A stretch of 64,000 bases of DNA. Source: Occultella gossypii (lineage in GTDB: Bacteria; Actinomycetota; Actinomycetes; Actinomycetales; Beutenbergiaceae). The notes beneath the pieces are model-generated. The model did not search any database. It was given only the letters and a program-made list of their open reading frames with translations, and was not told the DNA's origin. This document shows positions 8,753 to 21,546 of the stretch, one piece after another; the stretch's first letter is position 1, and each line of letters opens with the position of its first letter. Location of the stretch: assembly GCF_019947135.1 (NCBI RefSeq), contig NZ_JAGSHT010000013.1, forward strand, positions 327,379 to 391,378. The letters run 5' to 3'. The position numbers and the translations under genes are program-made.

Positions 8753-10693
8753 TCAGGCAGGGACCCGGGAGGCCTCGAGCGCCGCGATCAGGGAGGCGGT
8801 GTCGTGCGGGCCGAGGTGGCGCCGTTCCCCCACGAAGAAGGTCGGAGTGCCGCGGGCACCGCTGGCCTCGGCGCTGGCGACGTCCTCGCGCACCCGCCGC
8901 CTGAGCATCTCCTTGTCCACCCCGCGCATGAAGACCTCCACATCCAGGCCCAGGTCCGCCGCGTACCCGACCAGGTCCTCCACCTCGAGCTCGTCCTGGC
9001 GCCGGAACAGCAGATCGTGCATCTCCCAGAACCGGCCCTGGTGGGCGGCAGCCTCGGCCGCGACCGCGGCGAGCTCGGCGTGCGGATGCAGGTCCGGCAG
9101 CGGCAGGTGGCGGAACACGTAGCGCAGCTCGTCGCCGTAGTGCTCGCGCAACTCACGGGCCACGCCGGTGGCCTTGGCGCAGAACGGACACTCGAAGTCC
9201 CCGTACTCCACGAGCGTGAGTGGGGCGTCCACCGGGCCCCGGATGTGGTCGCGCTCCGGGTCGACCGGCTCGGAGAGCACCATCGGCAGGCTCGCGTTGG
9301 TCTCGCCGCGGAACCTCGCGGCCAGGCGGAACACCAGGGCGCCGACCGCGACCGCCAGCACGGCCGCGAGCAGCACCCCGACCCGGGCCTCATCGGCGAT
9401 CACCGAGTCGCCGAACGCCAGATCCACGATCAGCAGGGCCACCGTGAACCCGATCCCGGAGAGCGCGGCGCCGCCGACCACGTGCCCGGGCGCCACCCCC
9501 TGCGGTAGCGATCCGAGGCGGGCCCGCACCCCGGCGAACGCACCGAGGCTGATCCCGACCGTCTTGCCGAGCACCAGGCCGGCCACGACGCCCCAGGTCA
9601 CCGGCGACCCCAGTGCGTCGGCCAGCACCCCGCCGCGCAGGTCGACTCCCGCGTTCGCGAGCGCGAACACCGGCACGATCAGGTACGACGTCCACGGGTG
9701 CAGCACCATCTGCAGCCGTTCGTTCACCGAGATCGACCGGGCCACGCCCGCCTGCACGGTGAGCCCGGAGTCGGGGCGGGGCGACTGACGGAACGCGGCG
9801 AACTGCCGGGCCGCCCCCTCGACCTCCTGGCGTCGCGGCAGGAACGCCGGCACGAGCAGCCCGGCGGCCATCCCGGCGATGGAGGGGTGCACCCCGGAGG
9901 CGAGGGTGGCCAGCCAGAGCACGACCACCGTGACTACGTACGGCCACGCCTGCCACACCTGGCACCGGCTCAGCACCACGAGGCCGAGCAGACACACCGC
10001 CGCGATCACGAGCGCACCGAGGTCCAGGTCGTCGGAGTAGGCGACGCCGATCACGCTGACGGCCACGAGGTCGTCGACCACGGTGAGGGTGAGCAGGAAG
10101 ATCCGAAGCTGGGTGGACACCGCGGGACCCACCAGCGCCAGGGCGCCGAGCAGGAACGCGGTGTCCGTGCCGATCACGATCCCCCACCCGTGCGCCGCCT
10201 CGGTGCCGGCGTTCAGGGCGAGGTAGAACGCCGCCGGGATCAGCATGCCGCCGATGCCGGCGAGCACCGGGACCACGACGCGGCGTCGGTCGGTGAGCTC
10301 CCCGGTGGCGAGCTCCTGCCGGACCTCGAGTCCGATGACGAAGAAGAACACGACCATGAGGCCGTCGTTCACCCAGTGCCCGAGGTGCATCTCGAGCATC
10401 CAGGGGCCGAGCCCGATCACGGCGTCCGCGTCCCAGATCGCCTCGTACGAGGCCGACCACGGCGAGTTCGCCCAGATCACCGCGAGCGCCGCGGCCACCA
10501 GCAGCAGGGTCGCGCCACCCGCCTCGGTCGCCAGGAACGTGCGCAGCGGCGCGGGCAGTTGGCCGATCAGGTGCTTGCGGTGGGTCCGGCTCTGCGGCCC
10601 GTCCCGGACCGGCCGCCCGGGCCGGTCCACACGGTCGACCGTGCCCCCTTTGTCCTCTGTGCTGCTCGTGCTGTCTGTGCTGTTCGTGCTCAC
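8753..10693 (-). CDS. nhaA: Na+/H+ antiporter NhaA fused to a DsbA-like thioredoxin domain
   Basis: This is a two-part protein of about 646 residues. Residues 40-430 are NhaA, which exchanges sodium for protons, with the transport aspartates in the pattern [13 protein letters not shown]. Residues 455-646 are a DsbA-like oxidoreductase with CPFC in [12 protein letters not shown] and the cis-proline loop GTPTFFV. This fusion is known in Actinobacteria; the redox domain is thought to face outside. I chose GTG 10693 with a GGAAGGTGGG-like site upstream; an ATG at 10789 would add 32 basic, unconserved residues. It is monocistronic, 132 bases downstream of the beta-galactosidase stop. Confidence 0.93.
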   Translation of the reverse strand: MSTNSTDSTSSTEDKGGTVDRVDRPGRPVRDGPQSRTHRKHLIGQLPAPLRTFLATEAGGATLLLVAAALAVIWANSPWSASYEAIWDADAVIGLGPWMLEMHLGHWVNDGLMVVFFFVIGLEVRQELATGELTDRRRVVVPVLAGIGGMLIPAAFYLALNAGTEAAHGWGIVIGTDTAFLLGALALVGPAVSTQLRIFLLTLTVVDDLVAVSVIGVAYSDDLDLGALVIAAVCLLGLVVLSRCQVWQAWPYVVTVVVLWLATLASGVHPSIAGMAAGLLVPAFLPRRQEVEGAARQFAAFRQSPRPDSGLTVQAGVARSISVNERLQMVLHPWTSYLIVPVFALANAGVDLRGGVLADALGSPVTWGVVAGLVLGKTVGISLGAFAGVRARLGSLPQGVAPGHVVGGAALSGIGFTVALLIVDLAFGDSVIADEARVGVLLAAVLAVAVGALVFRLAARFRGETNASLPMVLSEPVDPERDHIRGPVDAPLTLVEYGDFECPFCAKATGVARELREHYGDELRYVFRHLPLPDLHPHAELAAVAAEAAAHQGRFWEMHDLLFRRQDELEVEDLVGYAADLGLDVEVFMRGVDKEMLRRRVREDVASAEASGARGTPTFFVGERRHLGPHDTASLIAALEASRVPA

Positions 10694-10825
10694 GTCAACG
10701 CCCACCTTCCGCCGAACAGCCGGACCCCGCCGAACTCTTCCGTGGATGCGCGGTGTTCGCCCAGAACGGAATGGTCCGAGGTCGAACACGCTAGCGCGGG
10801 GTGATACCTCCCGCCCAGGTCTGGC

Positions 10826-15685
<4,860 letters not shown>

Positions 15686-15849
15686 GCACCGCCGAACGAA
15701 CGCTCGACGGCGGCCGTCGGCGATGCTCGCGCGTCGCCGTCGGCCGTCGGCACCTTCGGGTGTCGCCGCGCTCGCGTGACGCCAGACGGCTCGAGGCCCC
15801 CGTCCGGTAGGACGAGGACCTCGAGTTCGGTGTGGTTACCGGTGCTGGG

Positions 15850-17535
15850 TCAGCGACCCTGCGCCGGGGAGCCGGCTGGACGGCCGGAACGGCGCCCACC
15901 GCGGCTGCCCCGCGGCGCACCGCCGCCGGAACCGGACCCGGCGGCTGCCGGTCGCTCACCGGCCCAGGATGCCTGCATGCCCGAACGAGTCTGGCCGCCG
16001 GTGCTGGAGCCCCCGCTGTTGGTGGAGTACGTCAACGACGAGCCGCCACCGCGGGGGCCGCCGGAGCGTCCCCCACCGGAACGGGCGCCACCGGTCGGGG
16101 CGCCGGAGCGACCACCACCGGAACGGGCGCCACCGGTCGGGGCGCCGGAACGACCACCACCGGAACGGGCGCCGTCAGACGCGCCGCCGGAACGCGAACC
16201 CGCGCCCTCGCCCTGCGAACGTGCACCGCGCGAGCGGCCACCGGTACGGGCACCGGCGCCGGAGCGCTCACCGCCACGACCGCCGCCACCGGAGCGGCCG
16301 CGACCGGGACCCGACGGCGCAGGCGCAGTCGCCGCTGCTGCGGGGGCCCGTGATGGGTCCACCTTGGGGGCGACGTCACCGACGAGCTTGGCCACGGTGG
16401 CCGCGTCCGGACGCACCGGGGAGGCCGTGATCTTCGCGGCGCGGGTCAGCTGACGCACGTCGCCGCGCTGCTCGGGGAGCATCAGCGTGACCACGGTGCC
16501 ACCGGAGCCGGCCCGCGCGGTGCGACCGGAGCGGTGCAGGTACGCCTTGTGCTCGGCCGGCGGGTCCACGTGCACGACGAGCTCGATGTCATCCACGTGG
16601 ATCCCGCGGGCAGCGATGTCCGTGGCCACGAGCACCCGGACGGCGCCGGTGGAGAACGCGTCGAGGTTGCGCTCACGGGCGTTCTGGGACAGGTTCCCAT
16701 GGAGGTCGACGGCGGGGATCCCGCTCGCGGTGAGCTGCCGGGCCAACTTCTTGGCCTGGTGCTTCGTCCGGGTGAACAGCAGCCGGCGGGAGGTACCGGC
16801 GGCGAGCTGCTCGATGATGTCGCGCTTGGCGTCCGCACCGGACACCTCGAAGATGTGGTGCTCCATGGCCGCGACCGGGGACGAGGCCGAGTCCACCGAG
16901 TGGGTCAGCGGGTCGGTCAGGTAGCGCTTGACGATGATGTCCACGCCGTTGTCGAGCGTCGCGGAGAACAGCATCCGCTGGCCGCCGCGCGGGGTGGCGT
17001 CCATGATCCGCTTCACGGCGGGCAGGAAGCCGAGGTCGGCCATGTGGTCGGCCTCGTCGAGAACCGCGATCTCGATGTTCTCCAGGTTCAGGTAACCCTG
17101 GCCCTTGAGGTCCTCGAGGCGACCCGGGCACGCGATCAGGATGTCCACGCCGTCGTTCAGCGCGGTGACCTGCTTCCCCTGGCCGACGCCGCCGAAGATG
17201 ACGGTGTGGCGCAGGCCCGCGGCCGCGGCGAGCGGTGCGATGGTCTCGGCGATCTGGCTGGCGAGCTCACGGGTCGGGGCGAGCACGAGACCGCGGGGCT
17301 TGCGGGAGGCGGCCCGGCGGCCGTCGGTCAGCCGCGCCACCAGGGGCACCGCGAACGCGATGGTCTTGCCGGAGCCGGTCCGGCCGCGGCCGAGCACGTC
17401 GCGCCCGGCGAGGGTGTCCCGCAGGGTGGCGGTCTGGATGGGGAAGGGTTCGGTGATGCCGCGCGCGGTCAGGGACTTGACCAGCGCAGCCGGAACGCCC
17501 AGGGCCGAGAATGACGGCGTCTGGGCAGGAGTCAT
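15850..17535 (-). CDS. DEAD/DEAH-box RNA helicase with repetitive Gly/Arg tail
   Basis: The 561-residue ATP-dependent RNA helicase shows all core motifs: Q motif ending FPIQ, Walker A GRTGSGKT, DEAD in VLDEADHMADLG, SAT in LFSATL, and HRSGRTARAG. The helicase core ends near residue 385. The remaining 170 residues are Gly/Arg/Ser rich with 14-residue repeats (GARSGGGRSGAPTG), a typical RNA-binding, phase-separation-prone tail. Such helicases act in cold adaptation and ribosome assembly. ATG 17535 is chosen because the conserved sequence starts there. The site is weak; a TTG four codons... three codons upstream (GAGAG before it) is an alternative. Upstream lies a 200-base divergent region shared with a lipoprotein gene. 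Confidence 0.9.
   Translation of the reverse strand: MTPAQTPSFSALGVPAALVKSLTARGITEPFPIQTATLRDTLAGRDVLGRGRTGSGKTIAFAVPLVARLTDGRRAASRKPRGLVLAPTRELASQIAETIAPLAAAAGLRHTVIFGGVGQGKQVTALNDGVDILIACPGRLEDLKGQGYLNLENIEIAVLDEADHMADLGFLPAVKRIMDATPRGGQRMLFSATLDNGVDIIVKRYLTDPLTHSVDSASSPVAAMEHHIFEVSGADAKRDIIEQLAAGTSRRLLFTRTKHQAKKLARQLTASGIPAVDLHGNLSQNARERNLDAFSTGAVRVLVATDIAARGIHVDDIELVVHVDPPAEHKAYLHRSGRTARAGSGGTVVTLMLPEQRGDVRQLTRAAKITASPVRPDAATVAKLVGDVAPKVDPSRAPAAAATAPAPSGPGRGRSGGGGRGGERSGAGARTGGRSRGARSQGEGAGSRSGGASDGARSGGGRSGAPTGGARSGGGRSGAPTGGARSGGGRSGGPRGGGSSLTYSTNSGGSSTGGQTRSGMQASWAGERPAAAGSGSGGGAPRGSRGGRRSGRPAGSPAQGR
16073..16173. repeat. 42-bp tandem repeat in the helicase tail
   Basis: Two full 42-bp copies (16073-16114, 16115-16156) differing at one base, plus a 17-base partial copy, encode 14-residue Gly/Ser/Arg units in the helicase C-terminus. 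The near identity at DNA level indicates recent slippage or unequal crossing over, so copy number probably varies between strains. Confidence 0.85.
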
Positions 17536-17735
17536 TGATGACAAGGAGTTGTTTCTCTCGTTCGTTGGGTTCACCGCAGTGGTCGACACTGGTGCTGCCT
17601 GGCCGAGTGGCCGGCGCATGAAGAACCGCGATGCCGGCGCGAACCATGCGCGCCTGATGTCCATCATCCCCCATGGCGCGGTCATTCAACGAATGACGTG
17701 AGAAGTGTCACAATGGAGTGCAGGAGGCAGGCGCG

Positions 17736-18179
17736 GTGATCATGGCGATTCGTTCGGGTATGACGGCGGTGCTCGCCTGCGCACTGGCGGTCGCCGTCAG
17801 TGCGTGCGCGGGTGGCTCCGGCGAGCCGTCAGACGCGGACCGGCCGGACGCGCTGGCGACCTGGGCCGCCGAGGACGCCGAGGGTGGGGACGGCGCGCTG
17901 CTCGTCGGGACCCTGGTGCTCGACGGCGGTTGCCTCGTGGTCCGTACCGAGGTGTCGCTGGAGGCGGACCCGTCGCGGCCGATGGAGGTCACGCCGGTGT
18001 TCCCGTGGCCCGAGGTGGAGTGGGACGGGCAGACCCTGCGCGTGCAGGGCATGTCCGTGTCGGTCGGGGAACAGATCGAACTCGGCGGCGGGCTCGGCTC
18101 GGGGCCGTTGCGTGAGGACAACCGCGTCGAGATCCCGGAGACCTGCCCCTCGGAGCAGTTCTTCTACGTGGGCGCGTAG
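17736..18179 (+). CDS. Small secreted lipoprotein of unknown function
   Basis: The 147-residue product has an N-terminal hydrophobic stretch and a lipobox (AVSAC, Cys near residue 26), followed by a Gly/Ser/Asp-rich linker, so it should be lipid-anchored outside the membrane. The mature part is acidic with one further Cys pair (GGCLVV and ETCPSE). I do not recognise the family. GTG 17736 is chosen because AGGAGG lies eight bases upstream; ATG 17742 is the alternative and changes only two residues. It diverges from the helicase gene and ends at a hairpin shared with the convergent aldo/keto reductase gene. Confidence 0.75.
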   Translation: MIMAIRSGMTAVLACALAVAVSACAGGSGEPSDADRPDALATWAAEDAEGGDGALLVGTLVLDGGCLVVRTEVSLEADPSRPMEVTPVFPWPEVEWDGQTLRVQGMSVSVGEQIELGGGLGSGPLREDNRVEIPETCPSEQFFYVGA

Positions 18180-18196
18180 GCGCCTTGCGAGGCGCC
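18179..18196. terminator. Hairpin between convergent lipoprotein and AKR genes
   Basis: A perfect 7-bp stem (GGCGCCT at 18179-18185, AGGCGCC at 18190-18196) with a four-base loop begins on the last base of the lipoprotein stop codon. It lies between two convergent genes, so it may end transcription from both sides. There is no T-tract on either side, as is usual at high GC. Confidence 0.5.
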
Positions 18197-18220
18197 GACC
18201 CGGCACGGTGACGTCGCAGG

Positions 18221-19213
18221 CTAGGGCGCGACCACGCCGTCGGGCAGGAGTCCTTCCGCGACCAGGGCGGCCCACAGCCGGTCATCGACGTCGGTGGTCA
18301 GGCGATCCGCGAGTTGGCGCACCTCGGCGGCGGAGCTGAGGCCGAACGTCGCGTTGACGACGCCCCGGGCGCGGCGCCCGAAGTGCACGGCCGCGGTCGG
18401 CAGGTCCACCCCGAACCGGGCGCAGATGGCGGCGATCGCGTTCGCGCGCTCGACGATCGCGGCGGGCGCGGGCCCGTACTCGTAGTGGGCATCGGGTGCC
18501 ACCCGCGGCCGCGCGAGCAGCCCCGAGTTGAACACGCCCACGTTCACGATCCCGACCCCGTGCTCGGCGCAGGCCGGCACCAGCTCGGGCCAGGCCGGCT
18601 GTTCGAGCAAGGTGTACCGGCCGGCGACCATGACCAGGTCGATCCCATGCCCACCTTGCCCGCCGGTGGGCGCGGCGCCGCGCACCAGGTCGACGAGCAC
18701 CTCGACGTCCTTCGCGCCGGCTCCGATCGCGGCGACCAGGCCCTCCTCGCGCAGCTCGATCAGGGTCCTGACGGCGGCGTGCGCGTCCGCGCGCGGATAC
18801 TCCTCGGGGTCGTGCAGGTAGGCCACGTCGACGCGGTCGAGGCCGAGGCGCTCCAGGCTCGCGGTGAGGCTGGCGCGGATCCCGGCCGGGCTCAGATCCA
18901 CGACCCGACGGCGGGTGGTCGGCACCCAGAACCCATTCTCGGTGTCCAGTTCGCCGGGCACGTGGTCCGGGTTGGGTTCGAGCAGCCGGCCCACCTTGGT
19001 GGACAGCACGTACTCCTCGCGCGGCCGCTGCGCGAGCAGGGCACCGAGGCGTTCCTCGGACATGCCGAGGCCGTAGTGCGGTGCGGTGTCGAAGTAGCGC
19101 AGCCCGGCGGCCCAGGCCGCGGCGAGGATGTCTTCGGCGACGGCGTCGGGCACCGGTCCGTAGAGGTTGCCGAACGCGGCCCCGCCGACGCCGACCGGGG
19201 GGAGGTCGATCAC
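18221..19213 (-). CDS. Aldo/keto reductase, L-fucose (D-threo-aldose) 1-dehydrogenase-like
   Basis: The 330-residue AKR barrel has the tetrad Asp and Tyr in YFDTAPHYGLG, Lys in LSTKVG and His in YLHDPEE. The pattern APHYGLGMSEERLG, the RYTLLEQ segment and FNSGLLARP are those of D-threo-aldose 1-dehydrogenases, which oxidise L-fucose or L-galactose to the lactone with NAD(P). GTG 19213 overlaps the stop of the upstream SDR gene by four bases (GTGA), so the two are translated together. The likely role is catabolism of sugar freed by the GH95 enzyme ten kilobases away; that link is inferred. Pyridoxal dehydrogenase is a related alternative. Confidence 0.82.
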   Translation of the reverse strand: MIDLPPVGVGGAAFGNLYGPVPDAVAEDILAAAWAAGLRYFDTAPHYGLGMSEERLGALLAQRPREEYVLSTKVGRLLEPNPDHVPGELDTENGFWVPTTRRRVVDLSPAGIRASLTASLERLGLDRVDVAYLHDPEEYPRADAHAAVRTLIELREEGLVAAIGAGAKDVEVLVDLVRGAAPTGGQGGHGIDLVMVAGRYTLLEQPAWPELVPACAEHGVGIVNVGVFNSGLLARPRVAPDAHYEYGPAPAAIVERANAIAAICARFGVDLPTAAVHFGRRARGVVNATFGLSSAAEVRQLADRLTTDVDDRLWAALVAEGLLPDGVVAP

Positions 19214-19968
19214 GTGGCCGGCGCGGGGCGGGGTAGCTGGATCCCGGCCGTGCCACCGTCCACGGACAGGCAGGTGCCCGTCACCGACCCGCTGGCCGGG
19301 GAGGCCAGGAAGACGACGGCCTTGGCCACGTCCTCCGGCGCCACCAGCCGGCCCATCGGCTGCCGGCCCTCGAGCGCGGCGCGTTCGGCGACCGGGTCCG
19401 CGGCGTTCGCGAGCAGTCGGCCGACCCACTCGGTGCCGACCGTGCCGGGTGCCACGCCGTTGACCCGGATGCCCTCGCCCACGTGGTCGGCGGCCATCGC
19501 CTTCGTCAGGGCCAGCACCGCGCCCTTGCTCGCCGCGTACGCGGCCCGCTGTACGAGGCCGACGAGCGCGACGATCGAGGACATGTTCACCACGGCGGCC
19601 CGGTCCGACCGGCGCAGGTAGGGCAGCGCGGCCCGGGTGACGGAGGCGATGCCGACGACGTTCACGTCGAGCACCTTGCGCCAGATGTCCAGGTCGCCGT
19701 CCTCGACGGTGCCCTGGGCGCCGATGCCGGCGTTGTTGATGATCGCGTCGATGCCGTCGAGGGCCTCGGCCGCGGCGGCGATGGCCGCCCTGGTGGCCGC
19801 CTCGTCGGTGATGTCACAGACGAAGGAGGCGACACCCTCATCCGGGGACTCGGTCAGGTCCAGGACCGCGACCCGCGCGCCCTGCGTGAGGAACTCCGAC
19901 GCCGTGGCCGCGCCGATGCCGGCCGCTCCCCCGGTGATGACGACCCTGAGGTCCTGGATGTCCGACAT
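19210..19968 (-). CDS. SDR oxidoreductase, resembling 2-keto-3-deoxy-L-fuconate dehydrogenase
   Basis: The 252-residue classical short-chain dehydrogenase has a TGGAAGIG nucleotide loop, an NNAG block, Ser in NMSSIVALVG and the YAASK catalytic pair. The C-terminal substrate region (PGTVGTEWVGRLL, then RQPMGRL) is like that of 2-keto-3-deoxy-L-fuconate dehydrogenases of the oxidative L-fucose pathway. ATG 19968 has GAGAGG six bases upstream. It is the first gene of a coupled pair with the fucose-dehydrogenase-like AKR. The other pathway genes (lactonase, fuconate dehydratase, hydrolase) are not in the window. The substrate call is inferred from pattern and neighbour; the SDR family is certain. 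Confidence 0.8.
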   Translation of the reverse strand: MSDIQDLRVVITGGAAGIGAATASEFLTQGARVAVLDLTESPDEGVASFVCDITDEAATRAAIAAAAEALDGIDAIINNAGIGAQGTVEDGDLDIWRKVLDVNVVGIASVTRAALPYLRRSDRAAVVNMSSIVALVGLVQRAAYAASKGAVLALTKAMAADHVGEGIRVNGVAPGTVGTEWVGRLLANAADPVAERAALEGRQPMGRLVAPEDVAKAVVFLASPASGSVTGTCLSVDGGTAGIQLPRPAPAT

Positions 19969-20093
19969 GGATGCCTCTCTGCAACATGGGCACGGCGCGC
20001 CCGCGCCGCCGATCGCGCTCATCCTAGAAGTCCGTCCGGATACCGACCACAGGGTGTTCACCCCTCGGGCGTCGATGGGTAGGCTGCCCGATC

Positions 20094-20684
20094 GTGACCA
20101 TTCTTCTGACGGGTGACTCGATCACCGACGCCGGACGTGACCGTGACGACCTCGCCGACCTTGGCTCCGGCTATGCCGCCCTCGTTGCCGCGGACCTGCC
20201 GGGCGAGCGGGTGATCAACACCGGCATCAGCGGCAACCGCGTCGTGGACCTGCGGGCCCGCTGGGACGCGGACGTCCTCGCGCACACCCCCGACGTGCTC
20301 TCGATCATGATCGGCATCAACGACACCTGGCGCCGCTACGACAACGACGACCCGACGTCCGCGCAGTCCTACGAGACCGGCTACCGCGACCTGCTCACCC
20401 GCGCCCGGGCGGCGGGCATCGGCCGGATCCTGCTCGTGGAGCCGTTCCTGCTGCCGGTCCGCGGCGACCAGTGGGCCTGGCGCGAGGACCTGGACCCGAA
20501 GATCGCCGCGGTCCGGCGTCTCGCCGAGGAGTTCGGGGCCGAGTTCGTCGCGACCGACGGGCCGTACGCGCAGGCCGCCTCCCGCGCCGGCGCCACTGCG
20601 CTCGCCGCCGACGGGGTACACCCCTCCCCCGAGGGGCACCGCTTCCTCGCGGACCGCTGGCTCGAGGTCTACCGCTCCGCCTGA
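20094..20684 (+). CDS. SGNH/GDSL hydrolase (esterase)
   Basis: The 196-residue cytoplasmic SGNH hydrolase has all four blocks: GDSITD with Ser9, GISGNR, GINDTW, and DGVHPSPEGH carrying the Asp-His pair. Such compact single-domain enzymes remove acetyl or short acyl groups from sugars or lysophospholipids; the substrate cannot be read from sequence. GTG 20094 is set by the conserved N-terminus and has only a weak upstream site. The gene diverges from the fucose SDR/AKR pair, so a sugar deacetylase role is possible but unproven. It ends before a long hairpin. Confidence 0.85.
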   Translation: MTILLTGDSITDAGRDRDDLADLGSGYAALVAADLPGERVINTGISGNRVVDLRARWDADVLAHTPDVLSIMIGINDTWRRYDNDDPTSAQSYETGYRDLLTRARAAGIGRILLVEPFLLPVRGDQWAWREDLDPKIAAVRRLAEEFGAEFVATDGPYAQAASRAGATALAADGVHPSPEGHRFLADRWLEVYRSA

Positions 20685-20720
20685 CCAGGCATCGGGCCGC
20701 GGGTGGCGGGATGGCTGCCC

Positions 20721-20767
20721 GAGCGCTGCGTCACTGACCCGCCACGTGGGTCAGTGGCGCAACGCTC
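20721..20767. terminator. Long imperfect hairpin between convergent genes
   Basis: Two 20-base arms (20721-20740 and 20748-20767) pair with two non-Watson-Crick positions around a seven-base loop; the inner nine pairs (CACTGACCC with GGGTCAGTG) are perfect. It lies between the SGNH gene and the convergent basic-protein gene and probably ends both transcripts. A second, weaker inverted repeat (TCGAGGCA 20811-20818, TGCCTCGA 20835-20842) follows. Confidence 0.6.
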
Positions 20768-20878
20768 GCATCAGCGGAGGTCTGGAGCCGTCGAGCCAGT
20801 CCCGAACACGTCGAGGCAGTCGCCGCGAACCGGCTGCCTCGAGGCGCAGGCGACTAGCTCGACGCCTGTCAGCGCCCG

Positions 20879-21382
20879 TCAGCGGGCGTCGCTCTTGGCC
20901 TGCCGGCGAGCGCCCTGCGCCTTGCTGCTCGCGGCCGTCTTCTTCTGTACCGGTGCGCGCGAACCGACCTTGCTGCTGGCCTTCGCGCGGGAGGCCTTGG
21001 CAGGCCCACTGGCAGGCTCGGCCGGGCCCTTGGCGGCCTCACCGGCGGCGGCGGCGAGACGCTCCGCCTTGAGCTCGGCGGCACTGGCCCGAGCGGCCTT
21101 CGCCAGCGCCGCGCTGACCCGAGCCAGGGACTCCTCGAAGATCTCCGCCTTGTCCCCGCTGCGCCGGGGTGCCCGGCTGGCGGCGCCTCGGGCAGCCTTG
21201 ACCGGCACCTGCTCGGCGACCTCGGCGCGGTGCAGCTTCACGTATTTCGTGCGGGCCCGCCGAACCCTGGTGAGGAGGGCATCGAGCCCGTCCTCGTCGA
21301 GGGTGTCCAGGTTCTTCTTCTCCGTCTCCAGGACGAGTTCGTACTCCTTGGACGTCAGGTTCCCGAGCGTTGCCTTTGCCAC
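20879..21382 (-). CDS. Small basic protein with Lys/Ala-rich histone-like tail
   Basis: The 167-residue protein has a folded-looking N-terminal half (about 1-75: EYELVLETEKKNLDTLDEDG and LLTRVRRARTKYVKLHR). The rest is low complexity, rich in Ala, Lys, Arg and Ser, like histone H1-type tails of actinobacterial nucleoid or RNA-binding proteins. GTG 21382 is chosen because GGGAGG lies upstream at good spacing; a longer form would add 30 residues. It lies downstream of clpC but beyond a strong hairpin, so it is probably a separate unit. I cannot assign a known family; binding to nucleic acid is inferred from charge only. Confidence 0.65.
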   Translation of the reverse strand: MAKATLGNLTSKEYELVLETEKKNLDTLDEDGLDALLTRVRRARTKYVKLHRAEVAEQVPVKAARGAASRAPRRSGDKAEIFEESLARVSAALAKAARASAAELKAERLAAAAGEAAKGPAEPASGPAKASRAKASSKVGSRAPVQKKTAASSKAQGARRQAKSDAR

Positions 21383-21493
21383 GATCCGCCTCCCGTTCAC
21401 GCGCCGCGCGAGGGCCACGCCGCGCCAGGTCACCGAGACTACGCGGGCGATCCCGCCGCCGAACAGGGCCAACGGCCCCGTATCGACACGAAA

Positions 21494-21522
21494 GGGCCGG
21501 CCACCGTGATGGTGGCCGGCCC
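21494..21522 (-). terminator. Terminator after clpC
   Basis: There is a perfect 12-bp stem (21494-21505 GGGCCGGCCACC; 21511-21522 GGTGGCCGGCCC) with a five-base loop, 25 bases past the clpC stop. On the - strand the stem is followed by TTT, so it reads as an intrinsic terminator for clpC. Confidence 0.8.
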
Positions 21523-21546
21523 GTTCGTGAACGGCGATCGCGGGGA

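Noticed and set aside
15686..15849. GCCGTCGGC-type short repeats between the surface protein and helicase genes
   Set aside because: They are short, irregular and expected by chance at this GC content; no clear stem or unit length could be defended.
17586..17685. Longer N-terminus for the helicase (from 17685 or GTG 17589)
   Set aside because: The extra residues are not helicase-like and lack a ribosome site; the conserved part begins at MTPAQTPSFSALG.
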